Assembly (NCBI GenBank): GCA_030849465.1 | Contig: JARVLF010000001.1 | Span: 415,022 to 479,021, forward strand | Reading direction: 5' to 3' | DNA: 64,000 nucleotides | Origin: Moesziomyces globuligerus | Taxonomy: Eukaryota; Basidiomycota; Ustilaginomycetes; Ustilaginales; Ustilaginaceae | Shown here: one piece after another, positions 22,640-32,028 of the stretch | Layout of the letters: each line of letters opens with the position of its first letter | Numbering within the stretch: the first letter of the stretch is position 1 | Position numbers and translations under genes: made by a program | Notes under the pieces: model-generated | What the model saw: the letters and a program-made list of their open reading frames with translations, nothing else | Database searches by the model: none | Told to the model about the DNA's origin: nothing

Positions 22640-24244
22640 TCAATCAGCGACCTCGGGAGCGGCATCGAAAGTCGAAACGATGCGTCCGGCGACCCGCCTA
22701 CCAGAGAGCAAAGCACCCTCCATGTAGCCTTGCCAGATCTCGCTAGTAGCGTCGCCGGCAAAGTGAAGGTTGCCGATCTGGGACATTTCGTCGCGTTCAT
22801 CCTCTTCGAAGCTGGTGAGCACGCCCGGCGGGTTGAAGGAGCCGTAGCCTCCCGTGGCGAATGGAGCGAGCGTCCAGTTCATCTCGAGCACTTGGGTGGC
22901 CTCGAGCGCCTGAGGACCAAAAAGGGTAGCAAGGAAATCGAGCACGATACGTTTGCGTTGCTCTGCATCCGGATTCTGGTGCAGGAAGCGGCGCGAGTTG
23001 TTGCCCAAGACGAACGCGACGATCGCACCCTGGCCGGCGTCAGCGGGCGAGTTGTCGTAGGTCATCTGAACCGGGCTCGTCTCGTCTGCGTTGATCATGG
23101 CACCACTGAGCCCTGCCGCTCGCCAGAAGGGACTTGGATAGATGATGTTGAACTTGATGACCGAGCCCATAGGCTGACGGCGATAGTACTGAATCAGACC
23201 AGAGGGCAGAGGCGGTTGGAAGTCAATCTGGCATATCAAAGGTCGAGGAGGGGTGATGACTACCACTGGAGCACGGTACTGTTGGCCCTGCCTAGTCGAG
23301 ACCTCGTACGTCTCATCGCCAGCATGAAGGCCATCGGCGGGAACCTTTTTGATACCGGACACGAATTGGCTGAGTTCGAGTGTGGCTGGTGGGAGACGAG
23401 CTGCAAGCCGCAGGCTGATCTCCTGGGGACCCTGTACGATGCGGGTGGTCTGTGCATCGCTGAGCACCTGCTCAATGTCGCCGCCGGCGCCTGCGACGGT
23501 GGCCAGAAGGTCCAAGAAGCTGATGGACTCTGCATCCTCGGCATAGACCGCCTTGATGGCCATGCGGAAGAGCTGCTTGGCCTCGGACGTCCACATGGAG
23601 TCGTCAATCCACGTCCCGATGGATCTCTCATCGTAATAGCGGGCGTTCTTGGCTCGACAGGGCGTCTTGGCGGGCACGGATTTGGAGAGGCTGTTGATCT
23701 TGCGAGTAGCCATGAGCAAGTCGAGTGACGGGAGAATGCCGCAAGGGATCATCTCGTTGTACCGCTTCAGGCTGCCTGTAGTCGAACGATAGAGACCCTG
23801 GCCTTGATCGTAGGTGTTGTGCGTCTCGAGGCCAAGATCCGTGATCAGCTGGAGGATCTCATTCTGACCAGGGCCGATCCACTGTCCACCCATCTCGATT
23901 GAGTTTCCGCCATCGAGACGTGAGTCGAGCGTTCTTCCGCCCACTCGATCGTTTGCTTCGAGCACTTTGACCTTGAGACCGGCTCTGGAGAGCTCATCGG
24001 CGGCGATGAGGCCAGAAAGTCCTGCGCCGACGATGACAACATCGATCCTGCCCGTCCTCTGGAGCTTCGGTGCCTTGAGTCCTTTCGTTTCTGATCTGAG
24101 CTCCTCCACCGAGCGGGCTACAAGCGTTTGGGAGCTGGCCTGACTCGAATTAGCCGCGCGCGGTTGAGGGGCGGACGAGCCGTGCTCCGGGACCTGAGTG
24201 GTCTTCTTGGTAGGACCCCGCAGCCAAGAGGGTCGCTTGACCAT
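22640..24244 (-). CDS. Flavin-containing amine oxidase (MAO-N-like)
   Basis: This 534-aa FAD enzyme would oxidise amines to aldehydes with release of H2O2. The ATG at 24244 (MVKRPSWLRG) gives the usual length; the frame stays open to 24904, but that extension looks non-coding. The Rossmann motif is VVIVGAGLSGLIAADEL (about residues 65-82), followed by VGGRTLDSR and EMGGQWIGPGQ. The C-terminal FAD motif is HFAGDATSEIWQGYMEGA. In the position of the animal MAO SGGC(Y) flavin-linking Cys, this protein has TGGYG, so FAD is likely bound non-covalently, as in fungal MAO-N. The N-terminal 60 residues are Ser/Gln-rich. It is the last clear gene before the repeat island. Confidence 0.87.
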   Translation of the reverse strand: MVKRPSWLRGPTKKTTQVPEHGSSAPQPRAANSSQASSQTLVARSVEELRSETKGLKAPKLQRTGRIDVVIVGAGLSGLIAADELSRAGLKVKVLEANDRVGGRTLDSRLDGGNSIEMGGQWIGPGQNEILQLITDLGLETHNTYDQGQGLYRSTTGSLKRYNEMIPCGILPSLDLLMATRKINSLSKSVPAKTPCRAKNARYYDERSIGTWIDDSMWTSEAKQLFRMAIKAVYAEDAESISFLDLLATVAGAGGDIEQVLSDAQTTRIVQGPQEISLRLAARLPPATLELSQFVSGIKKVPADGLHAGDETYEVSTRQGQQYRAPVVVITPPRPLICQIDFQPPLPSGLIQYYRRQPMGSVIKFNIIYPSPFWRAAGLSGAMINADETSPVQMTYDNSPADAGQGAIVAFVLGNNSRRFLHQNPDAEQRKRIVLDFLATLFGPQALEATQVLEMNWTLAPFATGGYGSFNPPGVLTSFEEDERDEMSQIGNLHFAGDATSEIWQGYMEGALLSGRRVAGRIVSTFDAAPEVAD

Positions 24245-25851
24245 CGTGAAGATGCTGGCTGAGCACAAATGTGCAAGATGCGCTGTGAGATGAAGCCTGA
24301 CGAGATGGATCCGGCTGGCTCTTGCTCTAAGATTGTGGTGGACGACCAGAAGGATAGTTGGCCGGTGAGGGGCAAACCAAATTGAATTCGGCAGGTTCCA
24401 GACGCGCGGCTGTGAGGGCCCACTTGGCCATTTGCGGGGCCCTGCCTGGACCCTCGATGCCTCGTCGCGCCCTGCAGCCTGCAGCTCTGGGCCACATCTG
24501 CAGCCGTTATTCTCGGCAAAGGATCCCAGCCGGCGGTCCATTTTCCAACACAATTCCGATTCGACTTCGGCAAGGGTTGCCTTTCCCAACGGTTTCCCTT
24601 GCACGCTTTCGTGCACGCCGTTTCCATGCCTACATCCGCCCGTTGCAGAGGTGTGAGAGCCGGGTCCATTTCGTCCCGTAGAGCATTGCATCGGATCGTC
24701 TCGCCATATTGCATACAGCGGAGCAAAACGTGCGGAAATCAACCACATCCAGCTGGTTTGGCTCGTGGTTTGGCTTGGCCTCACATTACGTTCTTGCGCA
24801 AATGCGATACCAGCAGCGGCCTCCCTTCTACGAGCGTCAAGTCCTCTCCGAACAAGTCCGAAGGTGGCAAATGAACCGCCCGGGTGGCCTCTGCCACCCA
24901 TCAATCACTTTGCGTGGCCGTTCATTGCCATCCATGATCTGTCGAGAAACTTGTACATAGACGGCTAGCTCCCAATGTCTTGCTGGCCTGCATTCATGTC
25001 AGGTCGCCCAGTGGCGTCCCGAGGTGCATCTCATGTCTCGCCTCCTTCAGGCACGATAACATGCTCCAAAGGTAGCGGGGAGCAGCCACAGTATGGCTCC
25101 GGGTGGCTCAAGGGTGGCTGCTCAAAGAAGTCACCCGGGTTGGTTGATGGGTGGCTTTTGCCGCCACCTCGGGAAGTACATGATTTTGAGCCACTCTTAC
25201 GTGCAAAAGAGGGAACGCTAAAACTCGTACTTTCAGACAAGTACTTTAATTTGAGCCTGACTCTTCACTTGTACTGGGCCGGAATAGCAACCCACTTACA
25301 CATGACACCTGCGTCATAGGCGACTTTCCTGGTCATGCATGATGAGTGGGTCGAATCGCAATGGCGTGGCTTGCGGCACGTCAACCATCGCTTTTTTGAC
25401 TCATTACTCAAACAATCATGATATCAACTTTATTCAATCTCGAAAGGTGTTCTTGAACATTCTTTGCGCATACGCACGAGCGATAAATCGCTAGATAGAG
25501 CTCCGGGATTCGCCATTCTTGGCCAGCTCATTAATTTAATTAGGATACATGATACTACGATTTTGACGAGCTTGACATCCCCAATGCAAGGAACTGTGCA
25601 CAAAGATCATTATTAGCAACTCGACAAGTGGCGATGAAGCTGTCAGATATTTATGAATGATTAGGGGTGGCCGCGGGTCATAACCTTCATATCGCAAAAG
25701 AAGGGCTGGCCAGGTTCGGATCCGGCAACGGGCGCTTGTCATGGAAATTTTCAATCATCTTAAATCATGCGCGATATGACTAGCAACTCTCTCGTCACAT
25801 GTCAGCACAGTTGACCCTTCAGTCAACCAACAAAGTACAAGCATGGAGCTT

Positions 25852-25985
25852 CATATCGCGAAAAACGGAGTGTGACGTGAGCTTAGCCACCCGCAAGCCA
25901 CCCATAGTGGCTTAGTGGTGGCTTCCAAATTAAGCCACTAGGGGTGAGTGGCTTGGGGGGGTGGCTTGCCTCACGTAACACACGT
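25852..25985. mobile_element. Family 1 palindromic element, copy a (right end eroded)
   Basis: The left end reads CATATCGCGAAAAACGGAG and then GTGACGTGAGCTTAGCCACC. The right arm (GGTGGCTTGCCTCACGTAACAC) is its inverted repeat, but the last ~18 bp of the end motif are missing. The interior is AGCCAC blocks in both orientations. Confidence 0.7.
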
Positions 25986-26162
25986 GGAATTTGACTGCAA
26001 TTTCAAACTTGACGCCTATATGTGTGCTTAAGCCTCCAATTCAGGTACGCGGGGTTGTGTGGAGCAAATGGATAGAGTGAGGGCCGAGGACACACGTTCA
26101 TGTTGAGGTCTCGGATTTGATTCCGGACAGACGCGTATTTTTTGTTGTAATTTTGGGCTGGC

Positions 26163-26297
26163 GTGTAACATGCTCCAAGCTACCCCCTAAGCCACCCACA
26201 CACACTCTAGTGGCTTGCAAGTGGCTTGGAGGGTAAGCCACCTGTGGTGGCTTAGGGGGTGGCTTGGAAAATGTCACAACCCTTTTTTCGCGATATG
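26163..26297. mobile_element. Family 1 palindromic element, copy b (left end eroded)
   Basis: The right end is complete, ending TTTTTTCGCGATATG at 26297. The left arm keeps GTGTAACATGCTCCAAGC and then TACCCCCTAAGCCACC, but the outer ~18 bp have diverged. Confidence 0.7.
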
Positions 26298-26465
26298 CTT
26301 CTCCCCGTGATTTTGCGTATCCCCAAGAAAGCATACGAGACATCTCATCAATTCCAGTTTTTAAGGCACCGATTACGAATCATGAACCTGGGCTGGGCTC
26401 CTCTTCGATAAAGTCGTGTGTATCAAGACATAGTACATGAACGACAGAGAATTTGTCTCATAAGT

Positions 26466-26612
26466 CATATCCAAGCAAGTGGCGAGATGGCGATCCACCA
26501 GCCACTCATCAGCCACCCTGGGTGGCTGTGACGGGCCAGACACCCATTAGCCACCCACGCGCGATGGCTATTGGGTGGCTGATGGCGAGCAGCCATCCCC
26601 CCCCCCCCCCCC
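26466..26612. mobile_element. Family 3 palindromic element, copy a (right end lost in a C-run)
   Basis: The left end is CATATCCAAGCAAGTGGCGA, then GATGGCGATCCACCAGCCAC. The interior has AGCCACC and GGTGGCT repeats. The right side ends in a homopolymer of about 18 C and no CATATC-type end follows. Confidence 0.6.
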
Positions 26613-26988
26613 CTGGGATTCCAAAAGTCAAAAAATAAGAAATTGACGCGCCTCCTGGACCTAAACTTGAGCCCTGCAAATTGCTCGCATCTTCGGATCC
26701 ACGCGTGCGCGTGAGCGTACACGTGTTTCCGCTTCCCAAAGCCCCTGCGATACCAGGCCAATTGACATCATCTCAGCGCGATCTCCGCGCACTCTGGGCC
26801 AGACATGATATTTCAGCGCCATTTGGGCCGTATTTAGCTCTTCGAGCCGGTATGAAGAGCTAAATCATGATTCTCAGTGACTCTCTAAGCAATGAATGCT
26901 TTACTTTGCAGGTATCATAATTATTCGTCACCTACTGCGCATGGATGGAGTACGGATGGAGGAGGTACGGATGGAGGAGGTACGGATG

Positions 26989-27172
26989 CATATCGCGAAA
27001 AAAGGAGTGTGGCGTTTTCCAAGCCATCCCCTAAGCCACCACTGGTGGCTTAGGCTCTAAGCCACTCGCAAGCCACCCACGCACACTCTAGTGGCTTGGA
27101 ATATCAAGCCACCACCCACGGGTGGCTTGGGGGGTGGCTTGGAAAACGTCACACTCCTTTTTTCGCGATATG
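26989..27172. mobile_element. Family 1 palindromic element, copy c (complete, 184 bp)
   Basis: This is the best-preserved copy. The two ends are inverted repeats of each other over about 50 bp with one or two mismatches. Each starts CATATCGCGAAAAAAGGAG, then GTGTG(A/G)CGTTTTCCAAGCCA. The centre has shorter nested inverted AGCCACC/GGTGGCT repeats, so a transcript or single strand could fold almost end to end. There is no coding capacity. It has the structure of a MITE. If the outer TA is a target duplication, a TA-inserting transposase is implied (inference). Confidence 0.82.
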
Positions 27173-27394
27173 AGTTGCGAGGTACGTCCGCTAAGCCACC
27201 CCTAAGCCATCCCGGGATGGTTGGCTTCCTTGCCGAAGCCACCGGCCTTAGCCACCCGCTCCGGGTACATCCATCGACGGCACCCTCCTGAGCCACTCTG
27301 GGTACGTTGGCTAAGCCACCCCTAAGCCACCCGATCGCGTCTGGGTGGCTTGCTGCTGGCTTAGCGAACGTACCTTTGGTCTTTTTCCGATATA
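27173..27394. mobile_element. Family 2 palindromic element, copy a
   Basis: The right end reads GCGAACGTACC and then TTTGGTCTTTTTCCGATAT. The left arm GGTACGTCCGCTAAGCCACC is its inverted partner but lacks the outer end, which is replaced by the junction with family 1 copy c. An internal GGTACGTTGGCTAAGCCACC near 27301 suggests a tandem or nested duplication. Confidence 0.62.
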
Positions 27395-27754
27395 AATCTT
27401 CAGATGGCGACGAGTAGCACGGCCGGCTGGCCCGGAGGCGTACGCGTTTGGCGTCGGCTTCGCTGCGGAGGGCAAAGACAGCACGATGACGTCCTCATGC
27501 CATCTCGCCGTCGTCGCCGCTGCCGGAGCGTGTCCTCGCGCTGCAGGTGCGCCACAGCCAAAGGCCGCCTCCCGTACTCGTTGTCGGGATGCGCACCGCC
27601 TGCTGCGCGCCAGCCGGCGTGTGTCGGCTCAAAGCCACTCCATCCCTGCCGTCGCCTGCGCGCGCGTGTGAGCATGCGCAGACCCAAGGCCGCCACCTCC
27701 TCCTCTAGCCCTCGCGCCGCCCGGCTACCGATGCGATCGCGTCGTCTTCGCGTT

Positions 27755-27932
27755 CATATCCTGGAGAATTGCGAGCTGGCGAACAGTAGCCACCCGGGGA
27801 AGGGGGGGGGGGGGGGGAGCTGAGGGGGGTGGCTGCTGGCCACCAGCTACCCTTCAGCCATCGTGTGTGGGTGGCTAATGGGTGGCTGATGGGTGGCTGG
27901 CCCTTCGCCACCCCGCCGCTTGTTAGGATATG
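27755..27932. mobile_element. Family 3 palindromic element, copy b (178 bp)
   Basis: The right end, read on the other strand, is CATATCCTAACAAGCGGCGG then GGTGGC, identical to the left end of copy c. The left end CATATCCTGGAGAATTGCGA is diverged. There is a G homopolymer of about 18 near 27805. It borders the end of the dioxygenase relic. Confidence 0.7.
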
Positions 27933-28580
27933 ATTGCCATCGTGTGCCTCGGTTGGCACCCCTCGCCTGTGTGCCGTGCCCTCCGTTGTCCTGCTGCTCC
28001 TCGCTGTGCCGGCGGACGATATATGAGGTGGTGTGGGATGGGTCCGCATACCCGCCCTCGCCAACGATGGCCACACCTTGGCGAGATGCGGCGGTGGCTA
28101 ATTGCGCTGCTTGCACGGCGAGGGCAGGCTCACGCTTTACAAAGGGGCTGTACAGCGCCTCGCGCTCTGCCGCCGCGCTGCGCTTGGCAGGCGCTGATGT
28201 GCTTCGCTTTGCCAACGCCGCCACCTGCGCGCGCCGGCCCTGTGAGTCTGATGCCCCAGATTCTATGACTGATCCTATGCGGCTCAATCTGGCGCACCAC
28301 GGTCTTTTTAAAGAAGCTCAACATGGTCATATACTCTGCACCCTGATTCACTGTATAGGCCAGATGCGCATGCGGGCGGTGGCGCACCATACCTGATGTT
28401 GTCCGGCTGCAGCCGGACGACGCGCGCATACTTTGGCAGCTCCAACATATTGTGTTGGCCGAAGTTGAGCAGGACTGAGAAGCCATCTTCCTCGCCATCA
28501 GTGTGCGCTTTCCCCAAGTGCCCGTTGATCGTAGAAAATGTGGTGTAGAGCAGGTGGCAGATGCGCTCCAGATCCCGCAT
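27930..28580 (-). pseudogene. Decayed 2OG-Fe(II) dioxygenase (TET/JBP-like) gene relic
   Basis: On the minus strand, a frame of about 90 codons from 28580 encodes RDLERICHLLYTTFSTINGH, then GKAHTDGEEDGFSVLLNFG and LELPKYARVVRLQPDNI. This is the metal-binding HxD (H-T-D), the strand SVLLNFG and the following LELP strand of a 2OG-Fe(II) double-stranded beta-helix. The same layout occurs in the intact gene at 61956 (HRD, SLLFNFG, LALPQFG). After PDNI the match moves to another frame (HAHLAYTVNQ, YMTMLSFFKKTVV), where the second His and the Arg would be expected. It may then move to a third frame with a basic Ala-rich tail (to about 27930). At least one frameshift and no start codon in context: a broken gene. 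Exact ends are uncertain. Confidence 0.6.
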
Positions 28581-28896
28581 GTGGCTGGCGACTCAGACAC
28601 AGTACGTGTTTGTGTGCTCTTGTAGCTGCCTGCAGAATGTGGCAGCAGGCCAGCTTGTTGATAAGGCGCTACAGATACTTGCGCGCGTATCTCTTGACTC
28701 AGACGTAGAACTGGGCAAGGCAAGAAAGCCGCGCTTTTTGTTCTTTTGCATTGGTGTTGCCAATCATACGAATCGCGAGTGTAGGCCACAGTTAGCATCA
28801 TGCATCATGCATCGTGGCACCGAGGCGAAGGCGAAGGAGGAACTGCTGCTCAGCTGTCTGGCTCATGTTGGGGGCCAGGCCCTTGACGTCATGACC

Positions 28897-29159
28897 CATA
28901 CCGGAAAAGTTGCGAGATACGTTCGCTAAGCCACCGCTAAGCCACCCCGAATGGCTTACCCCTGGATGTATCCCTAAGCTGCCCAGACGCGATTTGCTGG
29001 CTAAGGCGGGTGGCTTCGCGTGGAGGAGTCCACCTCCAATGCGAAGTCACCCGCCTAAGCCACACCCCCAGCGTACATCTAGCGAAGCGATCCGGCTAAA
29101 TCACCCAAGTTGGCGAAGGGGTTGGCTTGGCAAACGCACCCCGCGACGTTTTCAATATG
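28897..29159. mobile_element. Family 2 palindromic element, copy b (263 bp)
   Basis: The left end is CATACCGGAAAAGTTGCGAG, then ATACGTTCGCTAAGCCACC. The right end, read on the other strand, is CATATTGAAAACGTCGCGG, then GGTGCGTTTGCCAAGCC. The two ends align over about 40 bp with substitutions, so this is an old but complete copy. Confidence 0.65.
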
Positions 29160-29378
29160 AAGAGCTTCAGGTCGAAAAGCTAGCCCTTCATATATGATAG
29201 CTTACATCCTATGCATGAACAGCAAGCTGATCATCATGCATCATCATGGCTGCAGCCAGCATCGCCTTAAAAAGGAACCGTGGCGAGAAGCAGCCTCTCA
29301 AGAGCCCTGCCAAGTCATGGTGGCTAATCGTTCATAGAACTCTTTCAACGTTCGGAGGCTGATTGTGGCTGCCCAATA

Positions 29379-29500
29379 CATATCCTAACAAGCGGCGGGG
29401 TGGCGATCGAGCAGCCACCCCCCCCCCCCCCCCTTCAGCCACCCGCCCCCCTGCCCCCAAGGTGGCTGCTCGTCACCTCCTCGCCGTTGTTCAAGATATG
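29379..29500. mobile_element. Family 3 palindromic element, copy c (122 bp)
   Basis: The left end is CATATCCTAACAAGCGGCGG, then GGTGGCGATCGAGCAGCCAC. The right arm GGTGGCTGCTCGTCACCTCC and terminal ATATG are its inverted partner. It contains a C homopolymer of about 14-15. Confidence 0.72.
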
Positions 29501-29984
29501 ATAGCCGCCCACCAATTTTTTGAGGATATGAGACCCAAACGACTTTCTCTCAGCTCCGCACAAGCACGGAATGAATCGTAAGAATTTATGATTCGAGCAT
29601 CGACCATACATTCTTCGATCTAATCCCGTTTCGTGCAACACGATGGATTTTTCCGCTCGAATGTTCTTCCAAATCACGGAGAATTCCCGGACAAATGTTC
29701 CACGTTCAAAAACTCTGACTTTCGTATCGCGGAAAAAGGAAATTGTCGATTCCCGAGTACGAAGTCTCCAGGAAAGCCATCCTAGAATGCGTGGGCGGCT
29801 TTTGAGTGGCCCTCGCCAACCGACATGTCGGAAAAGGTTTCAAGTCGGCATCATGATCCCTTCATATGTACTCCAAAAACGTAGTGTAAAATTTCATAAA
29901 GCCAAGCTTTCCTCAGTGACTTACCTACCGGCTTGGACAATCTTACAACCCTATATTCACATGACCCGTTCACGTCTAACGCAT

Positions 29985-30081
29985 CATATCGCTTAAAACG
30001 GAGTGCAACATGAGCCAAGCCACCTGCATGCCACCCATCCGTAGTGGCTTGGAATATGTCACAACCCTTTTTCGCGATATG
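29985..30081. mobile_element. Family 1 palindromic element, copy d (short, 97 bp)
   Basis: The left end CATATCGCTTAAAACGGAG and right end CCCTTTTTCGCGATATG form an inverted pair. The interior is shorter than in copy c, suggesting internal deletion. A half copy of family 3 abuts directly on its right. Confidence 0.72.
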
Positions 30082-30154
30082 ATCAGCCGTCGTGTGTGGG
30101 TGGCGGACGGCTGGCTGGTGGATCGCCATAACGCCGCTTTTTAGGATACGACTC
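30082..30154. mobile_element. Family 3 half element, copy e
   Basis: Only a right half is present, ending GCCATAACGCCGCTTTTTAG and GATACG. It directly abuts family 1 copy d, as if one element landed in or next to the other. Confidence 0.5.
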
Positions 30155-30240
30155 ATGTGTGCACGGGTGGCAAAAAAAAAACCGCATCGTGCGTCAAAGT
30201 CGTATGCATACCTTTGCCTGCCCTTCTTATGAAAAAGAGC

Positions 30241-30335
30241 CATATCGGAAAAAGTCGAAAGGTACGTTCGCCAAGCCACCCCGGATGGCTAAGGCGGTTG
30301 GCTTCGGCCTAAAGTCAACCCATCCACCCGCGCCC
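30241..30335. mobile_element. Family 2 palindromic element, copy c (left part only)
   Basis: It has an intact left end, CATATCGGAAAAAGTCGAAA, then GGTACGTTCGCCAAGCCACC. No matching right end is found; the sequence passes into unrelated DNA near 30335. Confidence 0.6.
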
Positions 30336-31204
30336 ATCATCCGCAGCGCAAACATGCAGATGCATGATAAACACGATGCAGGTTAAATATGAGTATTCGA
30401 GCTCCGAATTCGCTTCTGCGACCGCGCGGCCGGGACACTGGTATGTTTTCTTTTTACGGAGGTGCTTAATAACTAATTGATAGAAATAAAATTTATACGT
30501 ATCAATTCACGATGATAGACCCAACGACAGCAGCCGACAGAAGCAATACTCATCATTGCATTCATAATTCTAGCATGGTTTTCATGATCCGCCTTCAGGC
30601 TATTTGTGATCTTAAACATACATCATGCATCAATGCATATCCTAGGGAGGATGTTGGTGGCGAAGGACTTGGCACTCATCAGACCCCTCACTGGCTCGGC
30701 TGCTCATCGCCCTTGTTGCGTTACGTTTCCGCAGGGGAGAGATTTGTTGAGTATGCTAGCTGGTAGCGTGCGCAGCAACATCATGCATGAATGGTACGCA
30801 GCGAGAATCGTGGCGTTCAGAAACATCCAACAGGTCTCGGAGCTGACGGTAGAGCGATCACAGGAAACATGAGCACTATCCATGATCGTGCATGGCAAGT
30901 GCTCGTCTTCAACCTGGTTGGCTCGATATTCAAGCGAGCCGCAAGCCGAGCACGCGCAGTCATCTGGACTTGGGTCAGCTTGGCATCTCAGATCAGCCGG
31001 GCTGGCTCTAGTGCTTGGCGGATCGCAGCATCGCCTTGGGATCCTTGCGATCTGGAGAGCAATCGAGCAAGCCGACCTGAAAGTCACCAAATTGGTCTTG
31101 TATGGCTATTCCACATAGCCAGCTGAACAGCCGCTAGGGCTGGCTCCTCGAATGCAACGTCGTGACCGATGCGAGACCCACCAAAGCGATGTTGCAATCA
31201 CATT

Positions 31205-31341
31205 CATGTCCTGAAGGACGGCGAGGTGGCGAAGAGCAGCCAGCCGGGGTGGCTGCTCGCCACCAGCCACCCATCAGCCATCGTGTGTGGGTGGCTAATG
31301 GGTGGCTGCTCAATTGCCACCCCGCCGCTTTTCAGGATAAG
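31205..31341. mobile_element. Family 3 palindromic element, copy d (137 bp)
   Basis: The left end CATGTCCTGAAGGACGGCGA and right end CGCCGCTTTTCAGGATAAG are inverted partners with substitutions. The interior AGCCATCGTGTGTGGGTGGC is nearly the same as in copy b. Confidence 0.66.
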
Positions 31342-32028
31342 ATTGCCAGATCGCACCTCCATGAATCGAGCTGGCTATCATCGATGCCAATGTGAAGGTT
31401 GTAGTCTTGCTTTCACGACCGCAGCGGAGTGTAGGAAAGTACTTGTCGAGATGAGGAGGAGTCTGTAGTGGGTCGCCTCCTCGTGTCATTAGACCCGAGG
31501 CAGGGATGTAGTTTCCGCTGCACCATCTCTGTCATGACGTTCTGATGAGCATCTGTAGGGCTCGGACGCCTTGATATGGTTGCGTTCTACACTGCAGACG
31601 TTGAGCGGTCGTGGTTTCGGGCTAGATAGACGAAGGTTAGGAAGACGCCGGCTTCCGATGCTCACACTCACGCAGAGCCTGTTGGTTGGTGGTCACATGC
31701 TCCGTCTGTTGGTCTGATGTGCGCGTCTTGTCGGGCTGGAACGCCGTGTACTCGGCCGTATGCATCCTGGCTCTTAGGCGGACCAAGGAGCGGTTGATGA
31801 ATCACGTAGCTGGGGTCCACCGTTTCTGCGCTCGTGCATGGTTTGGCGACTGGCGACTGGGCGAGTGAACAAAGTGGGTTGAAAGGGACCAATGGTTGTG
31901 GAAATGCAAGAGAGGGAAAGGGCCGATTCTGGGTGAATCGAGGTATAGTACAAGCGCATGCGAAGGGGTGGCTGACGATGCGAGGAAGCTGGAGGGAGGA
32001 GCGATTCGAGTGTCGGGGAGGCGGGGGT

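Larger units (their letters stand above)
24905..31900. other. Gene-free island of palindromic repeat elements
   Basis: About 7 kb without an intact gene. The DNA is visibly more AT-rich than its flanks in several stretches (for example 25380-25700 and 30420-30560). It is studded with AGCCACC/GGTGGCT blocks arranged as inverted repeats. At least three end-types are seen, all starting CATATC; individual copies are listed separately. Further partial ends lie at about 25688, 29723 and 25040-25230. G or C homopolymers of about 14-18 sit inside several copies. One decayed gene (2OG dioxygenase) is embedded. I read this as an accumulation of non-autonomous DNA transposons. Confidence 0.75.

Noticed and set aside
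24245..24904. 220-codon N-terminal extension of the amine oxidase frame
   Set aside because: It has no targeting or domain features, and the start at 24244 gives the usual family length with the Rossmann motif at the expected distance.
26041..26135. tRNA-like sequence: a possible A box (TGGAGCAAATGGATAGAGTG) and B box (GGATTTGATTCC)
   Set aside because: The D, anticodon and acceptor stems do not pair properly. At best it is a decayed tRNA-derived piece within the repeat island.
27400..27823. 139-codon ORF between palindromic elements
   Set aside because: Arg/Ser-rich in every frame, no homologous motif seen, overlaps element ends.
31686..31868. Short ORF with C-x2-C and H-x4-H (CSVCWSDV ... 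NHVAGVH) resembling a zinc finger
   Set aside because: Spacing between the Cys and His pairs is too long for C2H2, and no flanking coding sequence supports a gene. It may be a relic fragment.
24905..31900. CRISPR-like reading of the repeated AGCCACC blocks
   Set aside because: The blocks are inverted and irregularly spaced without unique spacers of constant length. They are palindromic transposon-like repeats in a eukaryotic chromosome.
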